From Lolium rigidum (lineage: Eukaryota > Streptophyta > Magnoliopsida > Poales > Poaceae), in the NCBI RefSeq assembly GCF_022539505.1, contig NC_061510.1, positions 223,718,043-223,782,042 of the forward strand: a DNA stretch of 64,000 bases. The letters are read 5' to 3'. Shown here piece after piece: positions 43,988 to 53,384 of the stretch; positions within the stretch are counted from its first letter, which is position 1; every line of letters begins with the position of its first letter. The notes under the pieces are model-generated. The model searched no databases, was not told the origin of the DNA, and saw only the letters and a list, made by a program, of their open reading frames with translations. The position numbers and the translations under genes are program-made.

Positions 43988-44697
43988 ACTATGCTTCATT
44001 GGCTTCAATCCACATAATATGCAGAGGAGAAACAAATCTCGTGTTGTAAAAGGTATCTAGATATATCTATACCTGAAATCTAGCTAGCATTGGTGACTTT
44101 GCCGTTTATTTGTTTTCATATCAAGCACTTAGCACCAACCCGATCTGCTGACCCTATTCAATCATAGAATGGAGATGAACACATATTCCAGAGCCTAGCA
44201 AAACTGGATGGAAATTTATTGATGAGAGATATTTTGCTGAGATTTAGAGCATCTCCAGTCGCGTCCCCCAAACCGTCCCCCAAAGGGATTTGGGGCGCGC
44301 CGGACAGAAAATGCGTTCCAGTCGCGTCCCCCAAAGCCCATTTTTGTCCGGCGCGCCCCTATACGGTGTCCGGCGCCCCGAGCCCGTCCCCGTCCCACAG
44401 GGGACGCACCGGGCACGCCGGACACAACGAAAAGCGAGGCGGGGAGTGGCGGGGCCGACCCGTCAGCGGCACAGTTAATTTTAACCTAACCGTCGCCTAC
44501 CTCGCGACGGAGTTATTCGCGCGCAGCGGCATCTTTGCCTTAATGGCGACGGAGGGGCAGGCGAGACGTCTCGTCGGTGCTGCGCAGCCTCCACGCGTCG
44601 CCGGCGTTCGCACGCCACCGCCCGTTCCCGCGCGATCTTCCCGCCTCTTCTCGTCGGTTCCCGCGCTTTCTTCCCGACGCCGGCGTCTATAAAAGGT

Positions 44698-44705
44698 CTC
44701 CCGGC
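44698..44705 (+). promoter_or_regulatory. TATA box of the TIR-element gene
   Basis: TATAAAAG in a GC-rich context, 84 bases upstream of the ATG at 44789. The spacing fits a normal pol II core promoter with a short 5' UTR. Confidence 0.65.
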
Positions 44706-44788
44706 TCATCAATGGTAGCCACCACACCCCGCCGGCAACAAACACAGCCCTCGTCGCTCCACAGCCGTCTCCTCCATCACCAGTGGCA

Positions 44789-45701
44789 ATGGCGAACCGC
44801 CCCGGCGATGTCCACTTCCCTCCACCGCCGTCTCCTCCATTGACGAGCCGGCAGCGGCATGCGGCACTCGAGGAGGCACTCGAGGAGGAGGCCCGCCAGC
44901 GACGTGAGGCGCAGCAGGCGGCGGATCTAGCGGCGTTCTCCGCCCCTGCCTCCGCAGCTGAGGAGGCCGCGGCGGCGGCGAGCGTGGCGGGGGCAGCAGT
45001 GCGACACGGTTGCGGCGTTCGACGCCTCGACGGGAAGAGAGGCGCGACGGCGCCGGTACCGGGAGGAGATGGAGCAGCGATGGGCTGACGAGCGCCGGCG
45101 CCGGCGCGATGAGCGGCAGGCGCTGTTCCGTGAACGGCGTGACTCGATCGAGCGCCGGCGGCGTGAGTCGATCGAGCTCCAGCAGCAGGCGACGGCGGAG
45201 GAGCGTCGACAGCGGGAGTCGGAGCTTACGGCGCTATGGGGGAGGCGGGCGGAGCAGTTGGCGGCGGCCGACGCGTTTGCGGCGGCGATGATGGAGGCGC
45301 CAATAGATGTGGAGGAGGAGGCGCCAATGGAGGAGGAGGCCGAGGCGGAGGAGACCGAGGTGGAGGACGACGACGACGGCGACGAGTTCGACCGGTCCGA
45401 CGACGACGCCCCGCACCCGGACGAGACGGCCGATCAGCAACGCGCCCTCGTCGAGTCCTTCGAGTCGGAGAAGAAGCTCCGGGACGACGCCCGTGCCCGC
45501 GAAGAGGCGCGGATTCGTCGCGCCGTCGAGCTCTCCCTCCGGGCGGCCCAGCGAGGGAGGGCGGAGGAGGACTATCGGCGGGAGCGGCACCGTCTGGCCA
45601 CCGCCGAACGCAAGGAGAGGAGGCGCGCGCAGGAGGAGCTGCGGCGTAGGGGAGGCGACGACGGGGCGGGGCCGTCGAACGCGCCGCCGGGCGGTCAGTA
45701 G
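44789..45701 (+). pseudogene. Arg/Glu-rich coiled-coil protein in the TIR element, one frameshift
   Basis: It starts MANRPGDVHFPPPPSPPLTS, then RQRHAALEEALEEEARQRRE. Near 45003 the frame shifts by one and continues in the frame that reads REARRRRYREEMEQRWADER and ends GPSNAPPGGQ at 45701, about 304 residues in all. The body is a long charged helix (Arg/Glu heptads) with an acidic segment (EVEDDDDGDEFDRSDDDAP, around 45358-45416). No known domain. Proteins of this look are common in grass genomes; I cannot assign a function. A single frameshift separates this copy from being intact. Confidence 0.6.
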
Positions 45702-47060
45702 TCTAGGTTTACATGAAATCTAGCCGTTTTCATTCAAACTTTGTAATATATAATCAAAATTGAATGAAAACCTTTATTTTCGTGCACAAATATTCATTTG
45801 GGGGCGGCGTTTGGGGGACGCGGCTGGAGCGACGTCCCCCAAACGCGGCACGAACAAAACACGTCCCCCAAACGCTCGATCCGGCACGGTTTGGGGGACG
45901 GTTTGGGGGACGCGACTGGAGATGCTCTTAGAATCAGAAATATAAATTCAGCATCAAAACTGAAGCAAATGCACCCAGCATGTCCGATCGAAACATGTAC
46001 ATGGCACCGTTAAGGGCGACGTTGCCGGACGCGGCGGCATCCAAGAATTCAAGAACTAAACCTGCGATTGCAATCATTGAACTGAGACTTGCCTTGGCGT
46101 TGAAGGCCAGCAACGGCCTATCGTCGTCTTTGGTGAGCATGTACTCCAGCTGCTCCTGCGCGGCGGTCTTTATCTATCCAGCCGCCGCAATTGACGCGTT
46201 CCTCGCCGGATCGACCCGCCAGAAGCAAGCGATGATGGATCTTGGTCGCAGCCATCATGCGGTTGCCAGATCCACTATTTTTATTTTTTAAGGATGTGAG
46301 AATACACACGATCTGTCTAGGTGTTCACAATCTTCTTAGCTTGAATTTTTGTCGAGCTTGTGAGCTGCAATCTGCCCAACGCCAGAACAGAACAACTTCT
46401 TCCTGGGACTTTAAACCAGCGCAGAGTCCTCTAGCTTGAGAAGGATAAAAAGTCCTCTAGCTTGAGAAGGCCCCTATTCCACGCGGGTGAACCATGAGCG
46501 GCGCTGAGGCGGTGACTTGTAAGTGTGGCAGGCGGCCACTCCGGCGAGGCGACAACTCCGGCGAGCGCCCGTGCTGATATTTATGCATCGCATGATTTTT
46601 GGAGGATGATTCGTCGACCATGGACATCCATTGCTGAGGGAAAGCTCGGATTCGAGCTGCGATCGATTTTGTTGGAATCACGGGTGGAGCAGAGAGACTA
46701 TATATCGGTGGATTTTCGTGGGTAAGGAGGCAAAAGACTGATCAGATCAATCTCTATGGGATTGGATTTGGAAGGAAACCACTTCGTATGAAACCCGTTC
46801 TAGAGAAAAGAGAAAGAAAAGGACGCGAGGAGATGGGCCGACGTGGGCCGTTTAACTGGCCGACAGGAGCAACCTAGTGCGATGCAGACATGATGCGAAA
46901 CGTTATTTGGACAGCCACCGCGTGAGCGCAGAAAACACGAACCGGTATTTAACTTACGGGTGGCAGTTACATGTAATATGTAATTATTATTGCTGAAAAA
47001 CTGTGTCTTCATGTATTTTCTAATATTTAGTGATTCCTAAGTAATTTATTTTAGAATCAA

Positions 47061-47119
47061 CCCGATGCAACGCACGGGCACATTTACTAGTAAAAGTGCC
47101 CGTGCGTTGCACCGGGAAA
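47061..47119. other. Tail-to-tail Helitron 3' ends sharing one ACTAGT
   Basis: A plus-strand 3' end (hairpin 47061-47078, CTAG 47087-47090) and a minus-strand 3' end (CTAG 47087-47090, hairpin GCCCGTGCGTTGCACCGGG from 47098) use the same palindrome ACTAGT. The two hairpins are near mirror images. Confidence 0.75.
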
Positions 47120-47525
47120 AAATACAAACGCTTTAGGAAACAATCCGTGTTTAGCACATTTTCTCTTTGGCACCGGACTTTTTTTTTTTGTAACAAAGGT
47201 CGTTGATTTAGAAAAATCGACCAATTGGTATTACGTCTACTCGGCTGATTACGGTGGGAGTAATCTTCTATACATCATTGTTTTTTATCAACTATTTTGA
47301 ACAATCATCTCAAAAGAAAATTATTTTGAACAATGGTTTTAAATATAATCATATGATTTTATTTAATGGCTTAATGATTTACATAATAATGGACCTAACG
47401 TATCAAGGCTGAAAGAATGAGCTAATGCCAAAATTTTAAAATAATCCAACAAAGATATATATGACACATATATAAGTAAAGAAGTGATCACTGTTTCTCG
47501 CAGAGTCATAGCTGAAGAAATATTA

Positions 47526-47628
47526 CTCCCTCCGATTCATATTAATTGACTTCAATATGGATGTATCTAGAACTAAAATATGTCTAGATACATCCATATT
47601 AGAGTCAATTAATATGAACCGGAGGGAG
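47526..47628. mobile_element. Stowaway MITE, 103 bp
   Basis: CTCCCTCCG and CGGAGGGAG ends flanked by TA (47524-47525, 47629-47630), the Tc1/mariner signature. Almost the whole element is one long inverted repeat and would fold into a hairpin. Confidence 0.92.
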
Positions 47629-48419
47629 TACTGTTTCTCGTAGTGTGGAGGGAGAGTTTCGGTCAGCAGAACGATGATGTGGACGGAGAGTTCCGGTTGG
47701 CAGAAGAGCAACACAGTGTCACGGCGGCAACGTTGAGCTGGAGCGGATCTTCCGGCGTGACAATGTGGAGTTGGGACGGAACTTTAGGCTAGGCAACTTC
47801 GCTCTGGTCGGTTTCAGTCAATGGATTCAAGAACTTTTTATAGGACGCCCAACAGAGTTTGTGTAGGAGTCGGAGCAACCACTCGTTTGCAAAACAATTG
47901 GACTGTAGTATCCTTCCGTTTATCTGTCGCCGAGCAGAGTTCCTGTAAGAGTCGGAGCGGTTTATCAGCACAATTAGAGACTCACCTGCACCCATGCTCA
48001 AACGAAGAAGCGATGCGCTGCAGCGAAGAAGCTAGGCAGCCGTCCCCTTGTCACCCTGGAACTGGAAGCCAAGTGCGGGATGCGCCTGGTCGCCGTCGAG
48101 GCATCCCGCGCGTGTGCTTGTTTCCTCTTTCTGCTGGCCAACCTGGGCACATCAATCTGCAGTTGACCAGGCCAGCAGCTTGGAGAACATAAGATTGCAA
48201 CTACAGACACCTAATCCAAGAGCTTTGCCTCGTCCGATTGCATCTAGCCTGGTTTTTCATCGTTAGCATCAAAAGGATAAGAGACCACCTTTGTCAGAAC
48301 GACGGTGTGCTTCCAAAAAGCAGATATCCATACTATCATGTAGGACTGCTCCGAGTATGAATTTGAAGCACAGAGCAAAATATAATCTCTGAACGGTTAG
48401 TCAGCAAGAAAGATCAACT

Positions 48420-48770
48420 GCCGGTGAGAAGCGCGAACATGTTGTCAAAGGCATCCAGATTCCACATACATAGCGGCCTCCCGGCTTGAGAACGCGGATC
48501 ACCTCGCCGTAGACGTCCTGCAGTCTGGCGTGTGGCAGGTGGCCTCGATGGTGTTGGCGCCCTTCACGCATCCAGGAAGGGCATGGCCAACCAGTGGCCA
48601 ACCACCTCGCATTGCGGTTACAGGCCGGCCTTGCGGTTGTGTGCGCCGGCGCAGTTGACCTGGTTCTCGTTGATGGTGATCTCGACAACGTCGGCGCTGG
48701 AGTGTGTCCTCATGGCGCGCATGGATACCTCGCGACATATCGATCTGGGCCCTAGCACGCATTGATGCTT
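48420..48770 (-). pseudogene. Captured fragment of a sterol C24-methyltransferase (SMT2-like)
   Basis: On the minus strand, in shifting frames, I read VVEITINENQVNCAGAHNRK, then MPFLD, then IEATCHTPD and LQDVYGEVIRVLKPGGRYVC. These are, in order, the segments of plant sterol methyltransferases that surround the SAM-binding fold (typically ITINEYQ, AHNRKAGL, SIEATCHAP, VYGEVFRVLKPGG). Three frame changes within 350 bases, and the missing N and C termini, make it a pseudogene fragment. It sits in Helitron F. Confidence 0.75.
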
Positions 48771-49301
48771 GTCCTAGCAAGCTCCGCCATTGCCCGAGCC
48801 TTATGCCGACGGTGGCTCTTGCATGGCACCCGCCGCCGCCTTGTCGGCGGCCGCTGGCGAGTTCGCCCGGACCTATTGCCTGAGCCTCATGTGGCAATGG
48901 GGCGCGTGTGTCGATCCGAATTAATCAATCGATCTTCCCCTTCCCCTTCATTGTGCAGGTACCCGTCGCCGCCTTGTCGACGGCCCCTAGCGAGCACGAC
49001 CAGTCCGCCGCCGCCGCCTGTTCCAGACCTTGTAATTTATTGATCTTCCCTCGGACGGCTAGGCCAGGTCAGGTATATCTCTACCGTAGCTAGCTAGGTT
49101 TCTCTACTCCGGATTGGACTCCATCAACCGACTCATGACGTGCAGCAGGAGATTAGAGCCGTAGCTAGCTAGGCTTCTCTGATCGGGATCAACCGGGACT
49201 CGTGTGGCAGCAAATAAGCGATTAAGGATTCGACGGACCAAACCAAACTTGATGGACGAAAAACGGACGAAACCAAGGAAACTCTTTTCCCTTTATTATT
49301 A

Positions 49302-51195
49302 CTAGGAAAGATGCCCGGGCGTTGCACCGGGAAAATAAAATTAAACTTTTGTAGAATATTTCTTAATTTTTATTAATTTTACTGTATTTTTATTTGTCTT
49401 ATATTTTTGTTTTTATTTATTCTACTATTTTATAGCTAGTTTTTAATTTCTTTCCAAATGCACAATTCACAATCTTAAGAGAAAGAGAAATCTTCAGATT
49501 CATAAATCACAACTCACCTCAAAATTCTTGCAAAACTTGTGTAGCAATTTTCTTCTACATTCAGTATATCTTTATAGGTTGCACGTGTCCTCACTATACT
49601 ATATTATATATACACTGTGTGGAGGTCCTTGATAAAAGTTGTTTAGTGCTCAATGTCCTGTGAGATAGTATCACTGCTTAGAACTTCCAATATTTAGCAA
49701 TAAGTTTGACAGAAGTGTTTTTGCCGACTATCAGTTCTTTCTGCACATATATTTCCTACAGGACAAATTCAAAGCAAGCAGCAAATCATAAGTAGTACAG
49801 CCAGGAGCTGAATTGAGTTTCTGAACACATTAAGCAACATAATGAACACCATAAATCCAAATGTTGTTTATCTGATAGTGAGACTAACCTGCAAGCTTTG
49901 CCTGCAGAGGCCCATAAATCCGTGTCCCTACAATTGAGCCGCCACGGCATGCGTCTTCGTCCTGGTAGTCCTCCACTACGACCACAGCTTCCCACACCAA
50001 AAGCGTGATACGTGATCCACTCTCTGCTCCAGATGTAAACATGCCAATTAGCCAATACTTCCGATCGATATGGTGGCTATCAGACAACCCATCATGCTTT
50101 AGCTTTACCAGCGCTCGCGCAAGAGAATGTCTCCCTGAGACATCTTGGATCAAACTCCAGGGACATAAGACCGAAGGTGAGCCTCTGTAGCGAACATAGC
50201 TCGCAGCAGGCCGGTGCCTACGGCTACAGATAAAACTCCACCTAGCGGCAGCAGACCAGAGAACGAATCGGTGCGGAGAGGGCACATGTCAAGTTCAGAG
50301 ATATAGCACAAAGTAGCAGCTAGCAGGCACATGCACGAAGTAGTGCACATCTTCAGGAAACGACGCATTGGGCTCAGGTCTCTTCTCTAATCATGTTCTG
50401 AAGCTCCCACACCACAGTGATGTAATACGCCCACCCACGACCCCCCTCCACCGAGGGCACGGTTGTACGATGTTGTACTCCTAGCGCTGGAGTTGGGTCT
50501 CGTTCACCGCCCTGGTGGCGCTCGACGATACCCTGCGCCGCAGACTGCAGTGGAGTCGGTATTGGGCGCAGGCCTATCGTTGCTGCCGCCTTGCAGGTTC
50601 GTCGTGGGGGGTCGAGACGTACATGAGCGATATGGAGGTTCGCGTCGAGAGTGCTCCCATTGGCGTGTTTGGCTCGGTCATAAATTTCGATGGAAATCAA
50701 CTTCGATCTTGATGATAGTGTGCCATCGATCGTAGCCTTGCTCGGGAGGGGAATCGCTCGTATGTGTGTTTATATATAGAGAAATCGTATGTGCTCGTTG
50801 TCGTCGACCTGGACGCTTTTCGGAGGGAAGCGCGGAGATCATACCACCGTGGACAGTACAAATGAGGAAAACGAACAGCGCGTTCTAGCCGGACTCTGCG
50901 CGTCTGGCCTACTCCCTAGGATGAGCCGGACTCTGAGCTGGACGTACAAGCACCGATCGGCAGGCGTGTTACTGCATGGTTCTTCGCTGGGCCGTCGCTG
51001 CGCCAAGCCCAGCCCAGGGTAAGCGAGGGAGAGATCGATGCTTCATGTATGTCCTGGTTTTATACGAAAACAAAAGACACAACCTGTTTTTAGCGATCTG
51101 ATCTGATTGAGAATAAGCGACGGACGAAACACCGGACGGAAAAAATAAACGGACCGAACCACGGAAACGCTTTTCCCTTTATTATTAGGTATAGA
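49302..51195 (-). mobile_element. Helitron G, 1.9 kb
   Basis: The 3' terminus CTAG (49302-49305) and hairpin GCCCGGGCGTTGCACCGGG (49313-49331) directly abut Helitron F. The 5' subterminal signature ACGCTTTTCCCTTTATTATT ends near 51186, followed by an ATAGAT microsatellite. It carries an exon-like piece at about 49890-50285. Confidence 0.6.
49890..50285 (-). other. Exon-like captured fragment, unidentified
   Basis: The minus-strand frame reads KYWLIGMFTSGAESGSRITL and then VWEAVVVVEDYQDEDACRGG, ending at CAG followed by GTTAGT, a good splice donor, at 49890. No family is recognised. Confidence 0.4.
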
Positions 51196-51235
51196 TTAGG
51201 GGTATAAAAAACATAATATAGGTAGTATTAGGTAG

Positions 51236-51345
51236 TATATAGAGTATAGATATAGATATAGATATAGATATAGAGTATAGATATAGATATAGATATAGAT
51301 ATAGATATAGAGGTATAGATATAGAGGTATAGATATAGATTATGA
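51236..51345. repeat. (ATAGAT)n microsatellite next to the Helitron G 5' end
   Basis: About 100 bases of ATAGAT units with a few interruptions (GAGTATAGAT, GAGGTATAG). The pattern matches the tracts at 38192-38230 and near 40180. Confidence 0.85.
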
Positions 51346-52200
51346 CTTATGTGTTATAACCAGGCAAGAATATGCAATCTTGGTTCTCTGACCGATATAT
51401 ATGTACACACAACTTTTGTTCACATAATAACACTTACACGGGAAAAGAGTAGCTTTCTCTGTTGGACAAACACCAAACCACAAAAGGGTAACAACACAAT
51501 ATCCAAACTAGGTACGGCACACTGTTGAGCATACATGACTTTTGGCGTAAAATCACGTTAACCAACACTAGCATCATCTTGTTCTTTGCAAGGTGCTATG
51601 CTTATCAGTCTAATCCCAATACACCACCTACTTCAGGTGGCACGATGATGTCAAGTGTAGGCTCACCAGTACCAACTCTCTTGCATCAGTCTCCATTGAA
51701 TGTACGCCACTGCTGCAGCAGACACCATTAGCAATGCAAGCTGAAGGTGTTCTTATCCTCATATCGGGATCACATAATACAGGTGTCAAGCTTCATGCAC
51801 TAGCCAACACAATAAAAAGTCCGAACTAGGATAGCTAGGAAAAAAACATGAAGATCTTTTTTTCGAATCCCACGCTGAACATCTTTTTTTAACTAATTAG
51901 GTAAGCTCCTGCTGACAAACATATTACAGCAACTCCAGCAGTGGCTCTATATTTTGGCGCTGTGGGCTGAATGGCTGATGCTGCGCATGGAGCCGGCAAT
52001 AGCTTCACCGGAAGCTGCAAACTGTGGCGGCCAAATGCAGGGCTGAAACAGCGTATTTTCAGAGGCGCTATAAATGCAGCGCCAAAAACAGAATATAATG
52101 AAAAATAGAGTGCGGTAAAACAGAAGATCAAACAAAGACTAGAAATAGACATAAAATAGGATAAAATTAGCTTGATAGATACTCCGTAGTTCATATTTTT
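51346..52200. other. Mostly featureless; one TIR-like end near 51928
   Basis: 51346-51900 holds nothing I recognise. From 51928 CAGCAACTCCAGCAGTGGCT opens a segment with repeated GGCGCT themes (51955, 52068) leading to the AP2 gene. It resembles a transposon end, but no inverted partner was found on the other side of the gene. Confidence 0.35.
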
Positions 52201-52224
52201 ACAAAGTAGTGCGATAAAACTAAA

Positions 52225-52836
52225 CTAAAACTCGACATCTGACGAGTCCGGTGTCGTGCCCGACACCGGATCCGACGAGAAGAGGTCAATCCAACGGGGG
52301 TCGTCCTCGCCAATGGTGGTCGGCCCGGCGAGCTGCGCTTCGATGAAGGCCCGCTTCGTCGCCTTCTCCGCCCTCCGTCGTGCGCGGTCCTCCTTCTTCG
52401 CTGCCCGCCTCGTCGCCTTCTCCGCCCTCCGTCTGCGGAAGTGCTCGTTCTCGGCGGCAACGTCCTCGGGGAAGCGGGCCGCCCACTCGCGCGCCGCGCG
52501 CTCGTCCCGCTCGGCGATGCGCAAACGGCGCTCCGTCTCGCGGCGGCGGTGCTGTTCCTCCTGTCTAACGATGTACGGCGGCGGCGCGAGATCCTCGGCC
52601 TGCTGGCGCGTCCACACGTCATGGAAATTCATCGACGATCGCGGGCGCCCGAGCCGCCACGCCACGGCGTCGTACGCGCGCGCGGCCTCGTGCGCGGTCT
52701 CGTAGGTGCCGAGGCCGATGCGCTCGCCGCCGTCACGTATCTCCGCGTAATACGTACCTTTGGGGCGCGCGCGGACGCCGCGGTACCCCGTGCCCGAGAC
52801 GCGGCGGTACCGCGAGCTCGACGCGAGACGAGGCAT
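52225..52836 (-). CDS. AP2/ERF-domain protein, 203 aa, intact ORF
   Basis: It starts MPRLASSSRYRR at 52836. The AP2/ERF domain covers residues about 17-75: GYRGVRARPKGTYYAEIRDG, then GLGTYETAHEAARAYDAVAW and MNFHDVW. It has the conserved YRG and RAYD elements; the family binds GCC-box or DRE DNA in the nucleus. After it come a charged Arg/Glu helix (residues about 95-165) with two near-identical RRAEKAT repeats, and an acidic tail ending SSDVEF. No nuclear localisation signal stands out beyond the basic repeats. The N terminus before the domain is only 16 residues. The same domain occurs truncated in Helitron A, so this looks like a transposon-amplified AP2 subfamily. Whether it is expressed cannot be seen. 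Confidence 0.75.
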   Translation of the reverse strand: MPRLASSSRYRRVSGTGYRGVRARPKGTYYAEIRDGGERIGLGTYETAHEAARAYDAVAWRLGRPRSSMNFHDVWTRQQAEDLAPPPYIVRQEEQHRRRETERRLRIAERDERAAREWAARFPEDVAAENEHFRRRRAEKATRRAAKKEDRARRRAEKATKRAFIEAQLAGPTTIGEDDPRWIDLFSSDPVSGTTPDSSDVEF

Positions 52837-53384
52837 GGCGGCGGCGGCGGAAGCGGAGCCGCGGCGGCGATATTAGGCGCGGATGGGCAAATTTCAGCAA
52901 CCCGTGTCCATCTTTTTTTTGGCGAGGATTACGCCATGTACCACCTTCCAATTAGAAAATAGTACTGTTCAGCCTTCCCCTGTTGGGCCCAATATTTCAC
53001 TTTGGGTTGCCAACGGCCATCTACATGGTAATTGCTATCGGCCTACTTGCTCCGGCTGTCGAAGCCCAATAACTACAAATGGGCCTTTCTGCTCATGCAA
53101 TTTCGGCCCTTTTCTAATGAAACACGAGATCCTATGAATGGCAAAAGAAAAAAACGCGGAGATTCTACATAAAAGTTGTTTTTATTTATTTTGAATTATT
53201 GGGTTCCAATTTTTGAAACTGCTCATGCCCAATATGAAAATCCTTGTTCGCTCCATACCCACATGGATAACGGTATTTTTAATAATTCATAAAGTGGATT
53301 TGAAATTTAAAACATATCCTAATAATTCCATGATTTAATCTATCAACTTGCAAGATCTTGGAGAGAAAAAGCTTGTATTAGTAT
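52837..53384. other. No gene seen between the AP2 ORF and the satellite block
   Basis: The first 50 bases are GC-rich and may hold the AP2 promoter (no convincing TATA). The rest is unremarkable AT-rich sequence. Confidence 0.5.

Larger units (their letters stand above)
44247..45927. mobile_element. TIR DNA transposon (PIF/Harbinger-like), 1.68 kb, carrying a gene
   Basis: The two ends are perfect inverted repeats of 38 bp beginning GAGCATCTCCAGTCGCGTCC. TTA flanks both (44244-44246 and 45928-45930). Tandem CCCCCAAA blocks sit just inside both ends. It has no transposase; the interior is one GC-rich gene with its own TATA box. It is inserted in the captured cassette, whose other copy (38561-39360) is uninterrupted, which confirms the insertion. 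Confidence 0.88.
44073..46660. other. Captured cassette, copy 2, split by the TIR element
   Basis: 44073-44120 and 45990-46660 align to 38561-38610 and 38640-39360, with the same orientation on the plus strand. The minus-strand frame has LTKDDDRPLLAFNAKASLSS. Divergence by eye is well above that of the LTR pairs, so the duplication is older. Confidence 0.6.
43988..47090 (+). mobile_element. Helitron-like segment with captured cassette, 3' end at 47090
   Basis: It ends with the hairpin CCCGATGCAACGCACGGG (47061-47078) and CTAG (47087-47090), in plus orientation. No 5' terminus was found. It contains the second copy of the captured cassette (44073-46660), split by a TIR element. The last 120 bases include a 35-bp inverted match to 42522-42556. 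Confidence 0.45.
47087..49301 (-). mobile_element. Helitron F, 2.2 kb, with Stowaway MITE and SMT fragment
   Basis: 3' end at 47087 (see the junction entry). The 5' end is at about 49301, where ACTCTTTTCCCTTTATTATT (inverted 5' signature) runs into the next Helitron's CTAG. Inside are a Stowaway MITE (47526-47628) and a fragment of a sterol methyltransferase gene (48420-48770). Confidence 0.6.

Noticed and set aside
45234..45723. Long Arg- or Val-rich frames on both strands of the TIR-element gene
   Set aside because: Shadows of GC-rich GAG/CGG codon repeats of the real frame (45003-45701).
51928..52836. AP2 gene enclosed in a TIR transposon
   Set aside because: Only one TIR-like end (CAGCAACTCCAGC) is visible; no inverted partner or duplication right of the gene.
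52191..52962. Overlapping Arg/Ala-rich ORFs around the AP2 gene
   Set aside because: They are other frames of the same GC-rich sequence; the AP2 frame alone has a conserved domain.
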